The translations under genes were made by a program, and so were the position numbers. DNA of 64,000 bases from Lichenicola sp965198575 (GTDB lineage Bacteria; Pseudomonadota; Alphaproteobacteria; Acetobacterales; Acetobacteraceae), in the NCBI RefSeq assembly GCF_965198575.1, contig NZ_OZ240671.1, positions 2,604,001 through 2,668,000 of the forward strand. Reading direction: 5' to 3'. Of this stretch, positions 1 through 9,397 are shown one piece after another; the first letter of the stretch is position 1, and every line of letters begins with the position of its first letter. The notes below the pieces were generated by a model. That model was not told the DNA's origin. It searched no databases and was given only the letters and a program-made list of their open reading frames with translations.

Positions 1-2633
1 AGGCGGCGCAGACGCGGCTGGTGGATGCGGACCGGGCGGCTGAGGCGGCACTCGAGGCAGCTCGGCTGGCAGCGTCTGCATTCGCTGACCATCGCGAGGC
101 GGCCGCTCGACTCGCGGCCGAGCGGGATGGGCTGGCACAAGCCCTGGCTGCCGATGATGACGCGGATCATGCAGGTGTCGCCACCCTCGCGGACCAGCTC
201 GACGTTCCCGAGGGACTGGAAGCGGCACTGGCCGCCTGCCTCGCGGACGGGCTGGACGCGGCACTCGATCCCGACGCACCGCGCACCTGGCTCGACCTTC
301 CGCCGCTCTCGCCCCCGCTTCCGCTGCCAGATGGCGTGGTTTCGCTGGCCAACATGCTCGACGTCCCGGCGCCGCTCATCCGGGCGCTGTCGCATGTGGG
401 GTTGATCGACGTGGCGAACCGCCCGGATCAGCTGCAGGCGCTGTTGCAGCCGGGCCAATGCCTGGTGACGCGTGAGGGTGCGCTCTGGCGCTGGGACGGG
501 TACCGCGTGATGGCCGGCTTGCCGAGCCCTGCGGCGCGTCACCTGCAACTGCGGTCCCGACTGCGCGCGATCCGCGTCCGGCTGGACCTGGTCGAGGCGG
601 CGATGGTGCCACTCGAGCAGCAGGCGATGTCATGTGCCGCGGCTTGCGATGTGGCGCTGGCGGAGGCGCAGGCGGCACGGGCGGCGCGCGCTCCGGCGGA
701 ACAGGCGCTTCGTGCGGCACGTGATGAGCAGGCGGGCCTGGCCAGACTCGAGTCCGAGGCGCGCGCCCGGCTCGACGCGCTGGCACCGCAGCTCGAGCGC
801 GCCGAGGCTGCCCTGGCGGAGGCCGATGCGGCAACTCGCGAGGCCGATGCAGCACGCGCAGCGCTCGTCGATGCAGGCGAGCTCGCCCGCGAGCATGGTG
901 CGGCGGCGCTCTGCGAGGCGCAGGCGGTCGAGGCTGAACAGGAGGCGCGTGCCGGCAGACGCCGTGCCGAGGCGACGCTGCAACATGTACGCGCCACGGC
1001 CGCGGCACAGCTTGGCCGTCACGCCGAAAGCACCGGCTCGTGCGCGGCACTGGCGCCGTTGCTGGTCCGGGCGCGGGATGAGGTTGCCGCCGCGCGCGGT
1101 GCCGTGACCCTGGCGGCGGAGGTGCTTGCGGCCCGACCGGCGCCGGAAGCGGCAGACCGTGCACGTTCGGAGGCGCAGGACCGTGCCGATGCGGCGTCGC
1201 ATGCGGAACAGCTGGCGCGTGAGCAGAGGCGTGCCGCGGAGATCCGGCTGGGTGCTTGCCGGACCGAGCGGGAGCAGGCAGCGGCGGCGTTTCTCGAGCA
1301 GCGGAGTCGGCTGGAGGCGCTTGCCGCGCGTCGGCAGTCGAGCCTGCACGAGCATGACGAGGCCGATGGGGCAGTGCGGTTGTTGGCGGAAGCTGGCGCA
1401 CGGCTGGCGGATCCGGTTGCAGCCGCTGCGGCTGCTGCTGCCGCGCGCGATGCGCTGGAACGGGCGCGCGCCGCGGAGGCAGGGGCCGCCGAGGCACGCG
1501 CGGCTCTGGGTGCCGAGCAGGCCGGTCTCGATGCCAGGCGGGAACCGCTCCAGGCGGCTCTTGCCGATTGGCTGTCACGCGGGATCGCTGCTGCGGCCTC
1601 GCTCGAAGCTGCCGAGGCGCGGCTTGCCCAGGCGATTGCGGAGCAGGCGCTTCATGAAGCGGCGCCGGATGCATGTGCCGAGCAACTGCGCCAGCGTGAG
1701 CAAGCGGCGCGGCTGGCGGAGGACGCTGCCGCCGGTGCGCGGGAGGTGCTGACCCAGGCGGAGGCGGCGCTGCAGGCGGCGCAGGTTGCACGTCGCGCGG
1801 CCGAAGCCGGGCTGGTGGCCGGGCGGGAGGCGGTGCTGCGTGCAGATGCTCGCCAGGAGCAGGCGCAGGCGATGCTGGCGCAGCTTCTGGCAGAGACGTC
1901 GGAGCCCCCCGATCTGCCCGGGAATGCGGCGGTCGATCTGTCGGAAACCACGGAGACCGGCCTGCGCCGCCGTATCGCCAGGCTGAACCGCGAGCGCGAC
2001 GAGATCGGGCCGGTCAATCTGCGCGCCGATCTGGAGTTGCAGGAGTCGGAAGCGCGGATCGCCGTCATCCTGCATGAGGCGGAGGAAATAGAAACCGCGA
2101 TCGCCCATCTGCGCGGCCAGATCGGCCAGCTGAATCGCGAGGGGCGGGAGCGTCTGACCGAGGTATTCGAGGCGGTCGACCGGCACTTCCAGGCGCTGTT
2201 CGCGCGCATGTTCAATGGCGGGCGGGCGCATCTGGGACTGGTCGGGTCGGATGATCCGCTGAGTGCGGGGCTGGAGATCTACGCGCAGCCGCCCGGAAAG
2301 AAGCTCGCCACGCTGTCGCTGCTGTCAGGCGGCGAGCAGGCACTCACCGCGCTGTCCCTGATCTTTGCGGTGTTCCGCTGCAATCCGGCGCCGGTGTGCG
2401 TGCTGGACGAGGTCGACGCGCCGCTCGACGATGCCAATGTCGAGCGGTTCTGTGCGCTGCTCGAGGACATGGTGCGGGAGACCGGCACCCGGTTCCTGGT
2501 GGTCACGCACCACCAGCTGACGATGGCGCACATGGACCGGCTCTACGGTGTCACGATGCAGGAGCGCGGGGTGAGCCGCGTGCTGTCGGTGGATCTGGCA
2601 CGAGCCGCAGAGATGGTGGGCCAGCCTGGGTGA
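1..2633 (+). CDS. smc: Chromosome segregation protein SMC, C-terminal part (5' end outside window)
   Basis: SMC is the ATPase of the condensin-like complex that organises and separates bacterial chromosomes. The reading frame is open from base 3, so the N-terminal Walker A half lies upstream of the window. About 877 residues are visible. Residues ~50-180 (from base 21) form the hinge. A very Ala/Glu/Arg-rich coiled coil follows to ~residue 740. The C-terminal ATPase lobe has the ABC signature LLSGGEQALTALSL and the Walker B segment VCVLDEVDAPLDD, then the H-loop-like FLVVTHHQLTM. It ends 21 bases from the convergent helicase gene. The coiled coil is unusually alanine-rich, which is common in high-GC alphaproteobacteria. 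The assignment rests on the intact hinge and C-terminal head. Confidence 0.95.
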   Translation, partial: AAQTRLVDADRAAEAALEAARLAASAFADHREAAARLAAERDGLAQALAADDDADHAGVATLADQLDVPEGLEAALAACLADGLDAALDPDAPRTWLDLPPLSPPLPLPDGVVSLANMLDVPAPLIRALSHVGLIDVANRPDQLQALLQPGQCLVTREGALWRWDGYRVMAGLPSPAARHLQLRSRLRAIRVRLDLVEAAMVPLEQQAMSCAAACDVALAEAQAARAARAPAEQALRAARDEQAGLARLESEARARLDALAPQLERAEAALAEADAATREADAARAALVDAGELAREHGAAALCEAQAVEAEQEARAGRRRAEATLQHVRATAAAQLGRHAESTGSCAALAPLLVRARDEVAAARGAVTLAAEVLAARPAPEAADRARSEAQDRADAASHAEQLAREQRRAAEIRLGACRTEREQAAAAFLEQRSRLEALAARRQSSLHEHDEADGAVRLLAEAGARLADPVAAAAAAAAARDALERARAAEAGAAEARAALGAEQAGLDARREPLQAALADWLSRGIAAAASLEAAEARLAQAIAEQALHEAAPDACAEQLRQREQAARLAEDAAAGAREVLTQAEAALQAAQVARRAAEAGLVAGREAVLRADARQEQAQAMLAQLLAETSEPPDLPGNAAVDLSETTETGLRRRIARLNRERDEIGPVNLRADLELQESEARIAVILHEAEEIETAIAHLRGQIGQLNREGRERLTEVFEAVDRHFQALFARMFNGGRAHLGLVGSDDPLSAGLEIYAQPPGKKLATLSLLSGGEQALTALSLIFAVFRCNPAPVCVLDEVDAPLDDANVERFCALLEDMVRETGTRFLVVTHHQLTMAHMDRLYGVTMQERGVSRVLSVDLARAAEMVGQPG

Positions 2634-2654
2634 GGCCGGCCCGACCGCTTCGGA

Positions 2655-4004
<1,350 letters not shown>

Positions 4005-4445
4005 GAGCGGGTGGGCGCCTCCTGGCGCCTGATCCTGCCGGCGGCCATGGCCGCGTCGGGGAAGATCGCTGATATGAATGAAGGACGAGTTAATGGGCCG
4101 GACCCACGTTGAGGCGGTGCCGGTTGGCTCGTTGGATCAGATCGCAGGGATGGTTTGGTGAGGCGTCACTCTTCCGGAAGAAACTGGCCCTCTGCGCCGG
4201 ACCGTCCTTCATGAAGGAGGCGTCAGGCGCTGCGCAGTGCACCTCACGGGGCCCACATAGTGACTTGCAGCTGTATAGGCAAGCAAAAACGGCTGTACGC
4301 AGTCGGGCGGAGCTTTTCGCGTTGATCAGTGGTTGCTGGCACCGCCCACCGCCCACCCCGGGGTCGACGCTGAGCCGGATCAGTAACCCGGTGCCGAGCG
4401 GGCGACCGGGAGGCTTACGAAAACGCAGGATGAGAGCGGTCAGGA
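4005..4445. other. Intergenic stretch, no gene seen
   Basis: 441 bases between the helicase start and the DUF1501 stop, both on the minus strand. It is lower in GC than its surroundings and should hold the helicase promoter. Besides the SD hairpin it contains a perfect 14-base palindrome TCCTTCATGAAGGA at 4205-4218, which could be an operator. No credible coding frame, tRNA or terminator with a T-run was found. Confidence 0.5.
4014..4029 (-). promoter_or_regulatory. Hairpin that occludes the helicase Shine-Dalgarno
   Basis: On the transcribed strand the helicase leader carries GGCGCC-AGGA-GGCGCC. This is a perfect 6-bp stem with a 4-base loop. The only strong SD sequence, AGGAGG, runs from the loop into the 3' arm, 13 bases before the ATG at 4004. 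The structure is read directly from the sequence. A role in translational control is inferred. Confidence 0.35.
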
Positions 4446-5627
4446 TCAGGCCGCGACCAGCCCCTTCAACGGGCTGATGCCACCGGCACCCGGGAAGATC
4501 GTCGACATGGACGACGCCGGCAAACGCATGTGCTGGGTGAGAATTCCCGACAGGACCGAGCGCACGTCGACTGTCGGGTAAAGGTCCTGGCCCTGGTAGA
4601 GCGCGGTCGGGGACAATCCTGGCCAGGTCGCGACAACCCTGCCCCCAGCGACCGCACCGCCTGCAAGAAGCATGGCGAAGCCGGTGCCGTGATCGGTGCC
4701 GGCGCTGCTGTTCGATGCAGCCTTGCGTCCGAATTCCGTGATCGTGACAACGACGGTGTTCGCCCAGGCGGCCCCCAGGTTTTTGCGAAGCACATCGAAG
4801 GCGTTGTCGAGGTCAGCGAGACTGGTCTTCAGGGTCGCCATCTGACTGCCATGGGTATCGACATTCCCGCTCTCGAAGGATGCGATCGAGGGGCCGCTGG
4901 GTGCAGCAAGAGCGATCGCGGCGGAGTAGGCGACCGACGCGACGGGACCGAGGCCCGCGGGCGCGGCGGTGGCCTGGGACCGGATGGCACACTCGGTCGT
5001 GTAGTCGTTCAGCGCCACGGCCATCGCTGGACCGAGCACCGGGTCGCGCGCAATCTGCGCCGCCGCCATGGCCAGGGTGGCGGACGGGATGCCACCGAGC
5101 AGGCCGGGCATCCAACCCGCAACCGGCGCGGCGCCCTGCAGCAGCAGCGGTACGTTGGATCCCATCGCCATGCTGGACTGCATGCTCCCGGTCCCCGGAA
5201 TGAGTGCGGCGACGCGGTTCAGCCAGCCGTTGTCGCGCAGTGTCGTGGAGCCGGCCTGCAGGAAATCCTGGCCGTCGAAATGGCTGCGCGTATAGGCCAC
5301 GTTGCCGACCGCATGCACCGCCAGCGCCTGCCCGTTCACGAACAAAGTCCTGAAGTTCGGCATCGACGGGTGCAGCCCGTAGAAACCACCGAGGTCGAAC
5401 ATGCCGCCTGCGGTCCCGACCGCACTATCCATGATCGGCGCCCGAAGCTTTGCGAGATAGGGATCGCCGTAGGGTGCCACGATGGAAAGTCCGTCGACCC
5501 CGCCTGTCATGTTGATGACAACGAGCCGAGGCGACGCGGTTGAGGCCGCTCGCGCCTGCGATCTCATCCCGAAATAGCAGACCGAGCCGAAGCCGAGGAG
5601 TGCCTGACGTCTGGTTGCGTGGATCAT
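4446..5627 (-). CDS. DUF1501 family protein, Tat-exported
   Basis: 393 residues. The start is ATG at 5627, overlapping the stop of the upstream DUF1800 gene by ATGA. A longer frame exists but its upstream extension lies inside the DUF1800 gene. The N terminus TRRQALLGFG followed by a hydrophobic stretch and QARA looks like a twin-arginine signal peptide. The body has the DUF1501 pattern: a VVINMTGGVDGLSIVAPYGD segment near the mature N terminus, then VTITEFGRKAASNSSAGTDHG. The family belongs to the alkaline phosphatase/sulfatase-like superfamily. Its substrate is not known. The constant partnership with DUF1800 suggests both act in one periplasmic complex or pathway. Confidence 0.88.
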   Translation of the reverse strand: MIHATRRQALLGFGSVCYFGMRSQARAASTASPRLVVINMTGGVDGLSIVAPYGDPYLAKLRAPIMDSAVGTAGGMFDLGGFYGLHPSMPNFRTLFVNGQALAVHAVGNVAYTRSHFDGQDFLQAGSTTLRDNGWLNRVAALIPGTGSMQSSMAMGSNVPLLLQGAAPVAGWMPGLLGGIPSATLAMAAAQIARDPVLGPAMAVALNDYTTECAIRSQATAAPAGLGPVASVAYSAAIALAAPSGPSIASFESGNVDTHGSQMATLKTSLADLDNAFDVLRKNLGAAWANTVVVTITEFGRKAASNSSAGTDHGTGFAMLLAGGAVAGGRVVATWPGLSPTALYQGQDLYPTVDVRSVLSGILTQHMRLPASSMSTIFPGAGGISPLKGLVAA

Positions 5628-6970
5628 CGCCGCAGGAACTCCGGAAGGGTGAAGAGCACGGTGAGCTGGTTCGCGACGCCGCCCTTGAGCGATGCGATGG
5701 CCGAGGTGACGGCTGGTGTCAGGAACGGAAAGACGCTGGCGTTCCCGGCAATCGCGACAACCCCGGTCTGGCTGGCTCGCAACTTGGCGAGGGCGTTCGC
5801 CAGCACCGAGCCGACCCAGAGCCGCTTCTCCATTTGCGCCGGCCCGATCCAGTCGATCGCCTGATCGGACCAGCCGTTTGCGAATTTCGAATTCCACGGA
5901 AGGTTGATCGAGGATTGAACGACATCGATCAGGGTCGTTGTTTCGGCAACGCTTGCATTCATGGCACGAAGAATGGCGATTGCATGCTCGGACGGAGTGC
6001 GGACCTTCTCGAGTGGAGCCCAGGCGCTCGCCAGTTCGGTGATTGCGAGAGAAGCCGCGCCGAGGTTGCCACCGGTGCTCGCGAGCACTCCGGCGATCGT
6101 CTGCACGTCTGTCTCCGAGGGTGTGTCGGAGACGAAGTGGGTGACCAGCTTGGTTGCCAGGTGACGGTAGGTGGCCGGGTGTGATGCAAGCATCTGGATC
6201 GCAGCCGTACAGCCGGATGCGGTTCCGTTGAACGACTGTCCGAGCAGGATCTGGCTGCCAGGTTCGGCTGTCAGCGGGTTGTATTCATACCCTCGGGGCG
6301 CGGACGCCATGTTGACCTGCAGGCCGGTCAGCAGACTCGACAGGGCGAGGACGTCCGTTTGCGCGTAGCCGCCACTCACACCGACCGAGAAAAGCTCGAG
6401 CGTCTCGCGGCCGAGGTTCTGGTTGATGCTGAGAGCTGGCCGACCGGCCTTGGTGACCCGGACACCATCGGGGCTGTCCGGCCCGACATTCATGACGTTG
6501 TCGAGCGAGTACAGCAGCGCCGGGTGGTGCATGGCGGCTTGAAGCAGGCTCGCGAACGTGCCGGTCACGAAAGGCCGTATCGCCTCGCGAACGAATGGCC
6601 CCGCGGTGCCCATGGTCGCGCCGCGGTTCCGGAGTATTCCGAAATGGTTCGTCCAGAACCACACCAGCCGCTCGCGGAACGGCATCGGTGTGGTCACCGC
6701 AGCGACATAGAGGTTGTTGATTTCCGTCTGGTATTGCGTGATGAATTGCGTCTGCAGCTGGAGTTGTAGTGCCGGGGTGGCCGCCGAGACAACGTTGTAG
6801 AACAGGTCGAGCGCCTGGTCGGTTGTCGGCTGCGCATACGCCAGCGGATCCGGCCCCGAGAGTTGCGCCGTCAGCCATGCGCGGATGTCGGTGGGTGCGC
6901 CGTCGCTCGGCCTGCCGCCGAACCCGAACCGGGAAAAGGCGTGCACCGTTGTGGCGTTCGGATCTGCCAT
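5624..6970 (-). CDS. DUF1800 family protein
   Basis: 448 residues from the ATG at 6970 (MADPNATTVHAFSRFGFG). The frame stays open upstream to 7141, but those ~57 residues look non-coding and a GAGGGG sits 11 bases before 6970. The opening FSRFGFGG, the RERLVWFWTNHFG segment, the NLGRETLELFSVG segment and the late YRHLATKLVTHFVSD segment are typical of DUF1800. These proteins are nearly always encoded with a DUF1501 partner, as here, where the stop codon is shared with the partner's ATG. Biochemical function is unknown. GC content over this pair is visibly lower than in the neighbours, so acquisition by transfer is possible. Confidence 0.88.
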   Translation of the reverse strand: MADPNATTVHAFSRFGFGGRPSDGAPTDIRAWLTAQLSGPDPLAYAQPTTDQALDLFYNVVSAATPALQLQLQTQFITQYQTEINNLYVAAVTTPMPFRERLVWFWTNHFGILRNRGATMGTAGPFVREAIRPFVTGTFASLLQAAMHHPALLYSLDNVMNVGPDSPDGVRVTKAGRPALSINQNLGRETLELFSVGVSGGYAQTDVLALSSLLTGLQVNMASAPRGYEYNPLTAEPGSQILLGQSFNGTASGCTAAIQMLASHPATYRHLATKLVTHFVSDTPSETDVQTIAGVLASTGGNLGAASLAITELASAWAPLEKVRTPSEHAIAILRAMNASVAETTTLIDVVQSSINLPWNSKFANGWSDQAIDWIGPAQMEKRLWVGSVLANALAKLRASQTGVVAIAGNASVFPFLTPAVTSAIASLKGGVANQLTVLFTLPEFLRR

Positions 6971-7208
6971 GAATGGGATCGCCCCTCGCGTTTCGATCTG
7001 CCCGACGCGAAGCGACGACGGTCGATGGTTCACACAGGCCCTTGGCGGGCGTCGTGACCATGACGGCGAAGTGGTTAATACGGAGTAAAAGGTGGAGATC
7101 ACAGCGGGGTGATTGACCACCGCGATCGATGTGCGGGACACGCCCGCCTGTCAAGAAACTCAAGCCACTGGGGGACGGGTTGAGCCCGCCCCCGCATTGG
7201 CCCGGCAG

Positions 7209-8918
7209 TTACGGAAGCAACCCCTGCAGGTCGCAAGCGGCGGTGCTGCTCGCCGTCGACAGCACGCTGTTGGTGGAGGTCTCGCGCCGGGTGACGCAGC
7301 CGGTGGCGGTATCGCCGAAAAGATACTCGGCGCTGCTGTTGCCGACATGCGAGGACACCGCACCGGCCGCCGTGAAGTTGATCACGTCGCTTGGAGCCAC
7401 GATCTCGTGCACCGCCGAGGCCTCGACCGGCAGGCCGTCGATCAGCCGCACCCGACCGGTTTCCAGCGACTGCGTCACCGCCGTGGTCTGTGCCGCACTG
7501 CCGTCGCTGTTGACGATGTAGGCGTAGCGCAGGTCGAGCGGATAGGAGAACGCCTTCTGCACGACGGTCTGGCCGGTGGGCGTCGCGGTGGTGACGGCAC
7601 TCAGCGTATCGGTGCGCTGGGCGATGGTCTGGTCATCGACGGTCGGGGTGACGTCGAAGCTCTGGTTGTTGGAGAAATGCGAGCTCTGCGCGACGGTGGT
7701 TGTCACCAGACCGTGCGACGTCACCGCGTAGCCGCTGATCTCGTAATCATGGGTCGATGTGGTGAGCACGTTTCCGGTCGCGGTGCTGCCGTTCTGGACG
7801 ATGGTATTGGTCACCACCGGCGTCGGCGCTCCGAGCGTGTTGCGGGTGACGGCGCCGCGCACGGTCTGGCTGCCATGGTCGAGTGTCAGGTACAGCGTGC
7901 CGGTGACCGAGAAATAATTATCGGCACCGGCGACCGACAGCGAGATGGTGTGTGGGCGGCCGTCATCGACCGCGCCGGCGAACGGCGTCAGCTCGACCGA
8001 ATACGGCTTGAAGGCGAGGGTCTGCACGCCCGGGATCGGCTCCCAGAGATAGGGGTCGATGCCGCCGGTATAGATCCACGGATAGACCGGGGCCACGCCG
8101 GCTGCCACGCCGTCGATCGCCACCTGGCCCTCGCGGAAGGCGCCGCCGCCGCAGGTTTCCAATGCCGTGGACAGCGCATTCGGCACGCAGGTGTACCAGA
8201 ACTCGTCCGAGGACTGGCTCTGCAGCAGCACGTCGAGGCGCGCCTTCTCGATGTTGCGCGGCAGGGTGCCGGTGCGGCTCAACGACTGCGTGCCGTCACT
8301 GAGCGAGGTGGTGCCGCCGGCGGGGTCGCTGCTCAGCGGGACCACCAGGTCGGGCGTGGCCGGCGCCGGATATTGCTTCGTCGCCGGGTAGAACAGCAGC
8401 GTCGAGCTCGCGGTGATGGTGCTGGTGTCGGTGCTGTTGGTGTAGTTGGCGATCAGCGCGGTGCCGGGAAGGCTTCCGCGGAGCAGGGCGGTGTCGTCGG
8501 TGACGTCGCGCTCGACGTGCCAGGCGGGGGCAAGCGCGGCGCGCGGTTCGGCGGTGGTGCCGAACAGCATGTTGACGCCGCCGATGAAGATCGTGGCGGT
8601 GCGGTCATATTGCTGGCCGGCATCGAGCGAGATGTCGGTGCTCAGCACCACTTTCGCCCACGGGCCGGGGCAGGCGGCGGGCGGCTGGTAGGTGAACGGG
8701 ACCGCGCTGCCACCGAAGCTCGCGTTGCTGAACAGCGGCACGCTGCAGGGCGTCTCGGCCGGATGCGGCACGGAGGGAGGCTCGATCGACGCCACGTTGC
8801 TGCTGCCGACAGCGGGGCCCGCGGCGGTGGCGGCACGGCCAAGCGCCGGAGCCAGCGCAAGTGTGCTAGAGAGCAGCAGGATGGATCGAAAGGCGGGTCG
8901 TTTGCGGCACGGCATCAT
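7209..8918 (-). CDS. Secreted peptide-N-glycosidase A (PNGase A) family protein
   Basis: 569 residues from ATG 8918, where an AGGA lies about ten bases upstream; the next codon is also ATG. Residues 5-30 are a signal peptide (RSILLLSSTLALAPALGRA). The rest closely follows the plant/fungal PNGase A family. There is a CPGPWAKVVLSTD segment, DRTATIFIGGVNML, the WHVERDVTDDTALLRG block, and the second half PWIYTGGIDPYLWEPI ... VELTPFAG ... DGRPHTISLSV ... LDHGSQTVRGAV. In plants the enzyme removes N-glycans from glycopeptides. Here it would act outside the cell or in the periplasm. It stands alone, 290 bases from the next gene, in a region without glycan transporters. Family assignment is strong; substrate in this bacterium is unknown. 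Confidence 0.82.
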   Translation of the reverse strand: MMPCRKRPAFRSILLLSSTLALAPALGRAATAAGPAVGSSNVASIEPPSVPHPAETPCSVPLFSNASFGGSAVPFTYQPPAACPGPWAKVVLSTDISLDAGQQYDRTATIFIGGVNMLFGTTAEPRAALAPAWHVERDVTDDTALLRGSLPGTALIANYTNSTDTSTITASSTLLFYPATKQYPAPATPDLVVPLSSDPAGGTTSLSDGTQSLSRTGTLPRNIEKARLDVLLQSQSSDEFWYTCVPNALSTALETCGGGAFREGQVAIDGVAAGVAPVYPWIYTGGIDPYLWEPIPGVQTLAFKPYSVELTPFAGAVDDGRPHTISLSVAGADNYFSVTGTLYLTLDHGSQTVRGAVTRNTLGAPTPVVTNTIVQNGSTATGNVLTTSTHDYEISGYAVTSHGLVTTTVAQSSHFSNNQSFDVTPTVDDQTIAQRTDTLSAVTTATPTGQTVVQKAFSYPLDLRYAYIVNSDGSAAQTTAVTQSLETGRVRLIDGLPVEASAVHEIVAPSDVINFTAAGAVSSHVGNSSAEYLFGDTATGCVTRRETSTNSVLSTASSTAACDLQGLLP

Positions 8919-9397
8919 CGGGCTGTCCTGGCGTTGAAAGAGTATCAAAGCATGGCCGGACAGAAGCAGGAATGGTTTTTGCATGGACTTCAGGGCAAGC
9001 GGGTGCGGGATGGCGACGCGCCTAAGGCCAACGATGCGGAAATCCGGACTGCCACTGTAATCCATGCGGAAGGGTGCCCGGCCAGCCAGGCCCCGCACGG
9101 GGAGGGCGTCACCCGCCGGTTCCCGCGCTGGCCGGCGCGCCGCCGACCCCGTGGCGCGAGCCAGCCGCGCTGATCCGCGTCGTTCCCGGGCTTCATGAAC
9201 TGCGGCCAGCGACGGCGCCCCGACATCACCGGCGATGCCCGCATTCGGCTGGATGATGTCGGGACGCGCAGGTTGCTGCCGTGGTCAACGATAGCCGCAA
9301 CAGCCGAGGGACCGCCGCCTCGCCGGTCGACGCCGGCACCGTCGCCGACCAGCAGCAGAACCTGAACGCAAGCGCGGGCCAGGGCAGCGACCGATCC
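8919..9397. other. Intergenic stretch with a cobalamin-riboswitch-like patch
   Basis: 479 bases between the PNGase A homologue and the 3' end of the glycosyltransferase gene. No convincing coding frame. On the plus strand, 9022-9100 resembles parts of a cobalamin riboswitch: a CTAAGGCCAA segment, then AAATCCGGACTGCC joined to ACTGTAA, a GCGGAAGG segment and AGCCAGG. The CCCGC box expected between CTGCC and ACTGT is missing, and no plus-strand gene follows. It is at best a remnant. Confidence 0.3.

Noticed and set aside
376..1791. 471-residue minus-strand frame opposite smc
   Set aside because: Pro/Arg/His-rich shadow of the alanine-rich coiled coil; no motif.
7113..9173. 686-residue plus-strand frame opposite the PNGase A homologue
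   Set aside because: Shadow frame with Arg/Gly-rich composition and no signal or domain; the minus-strand gene has a signal peptide and family blocks.
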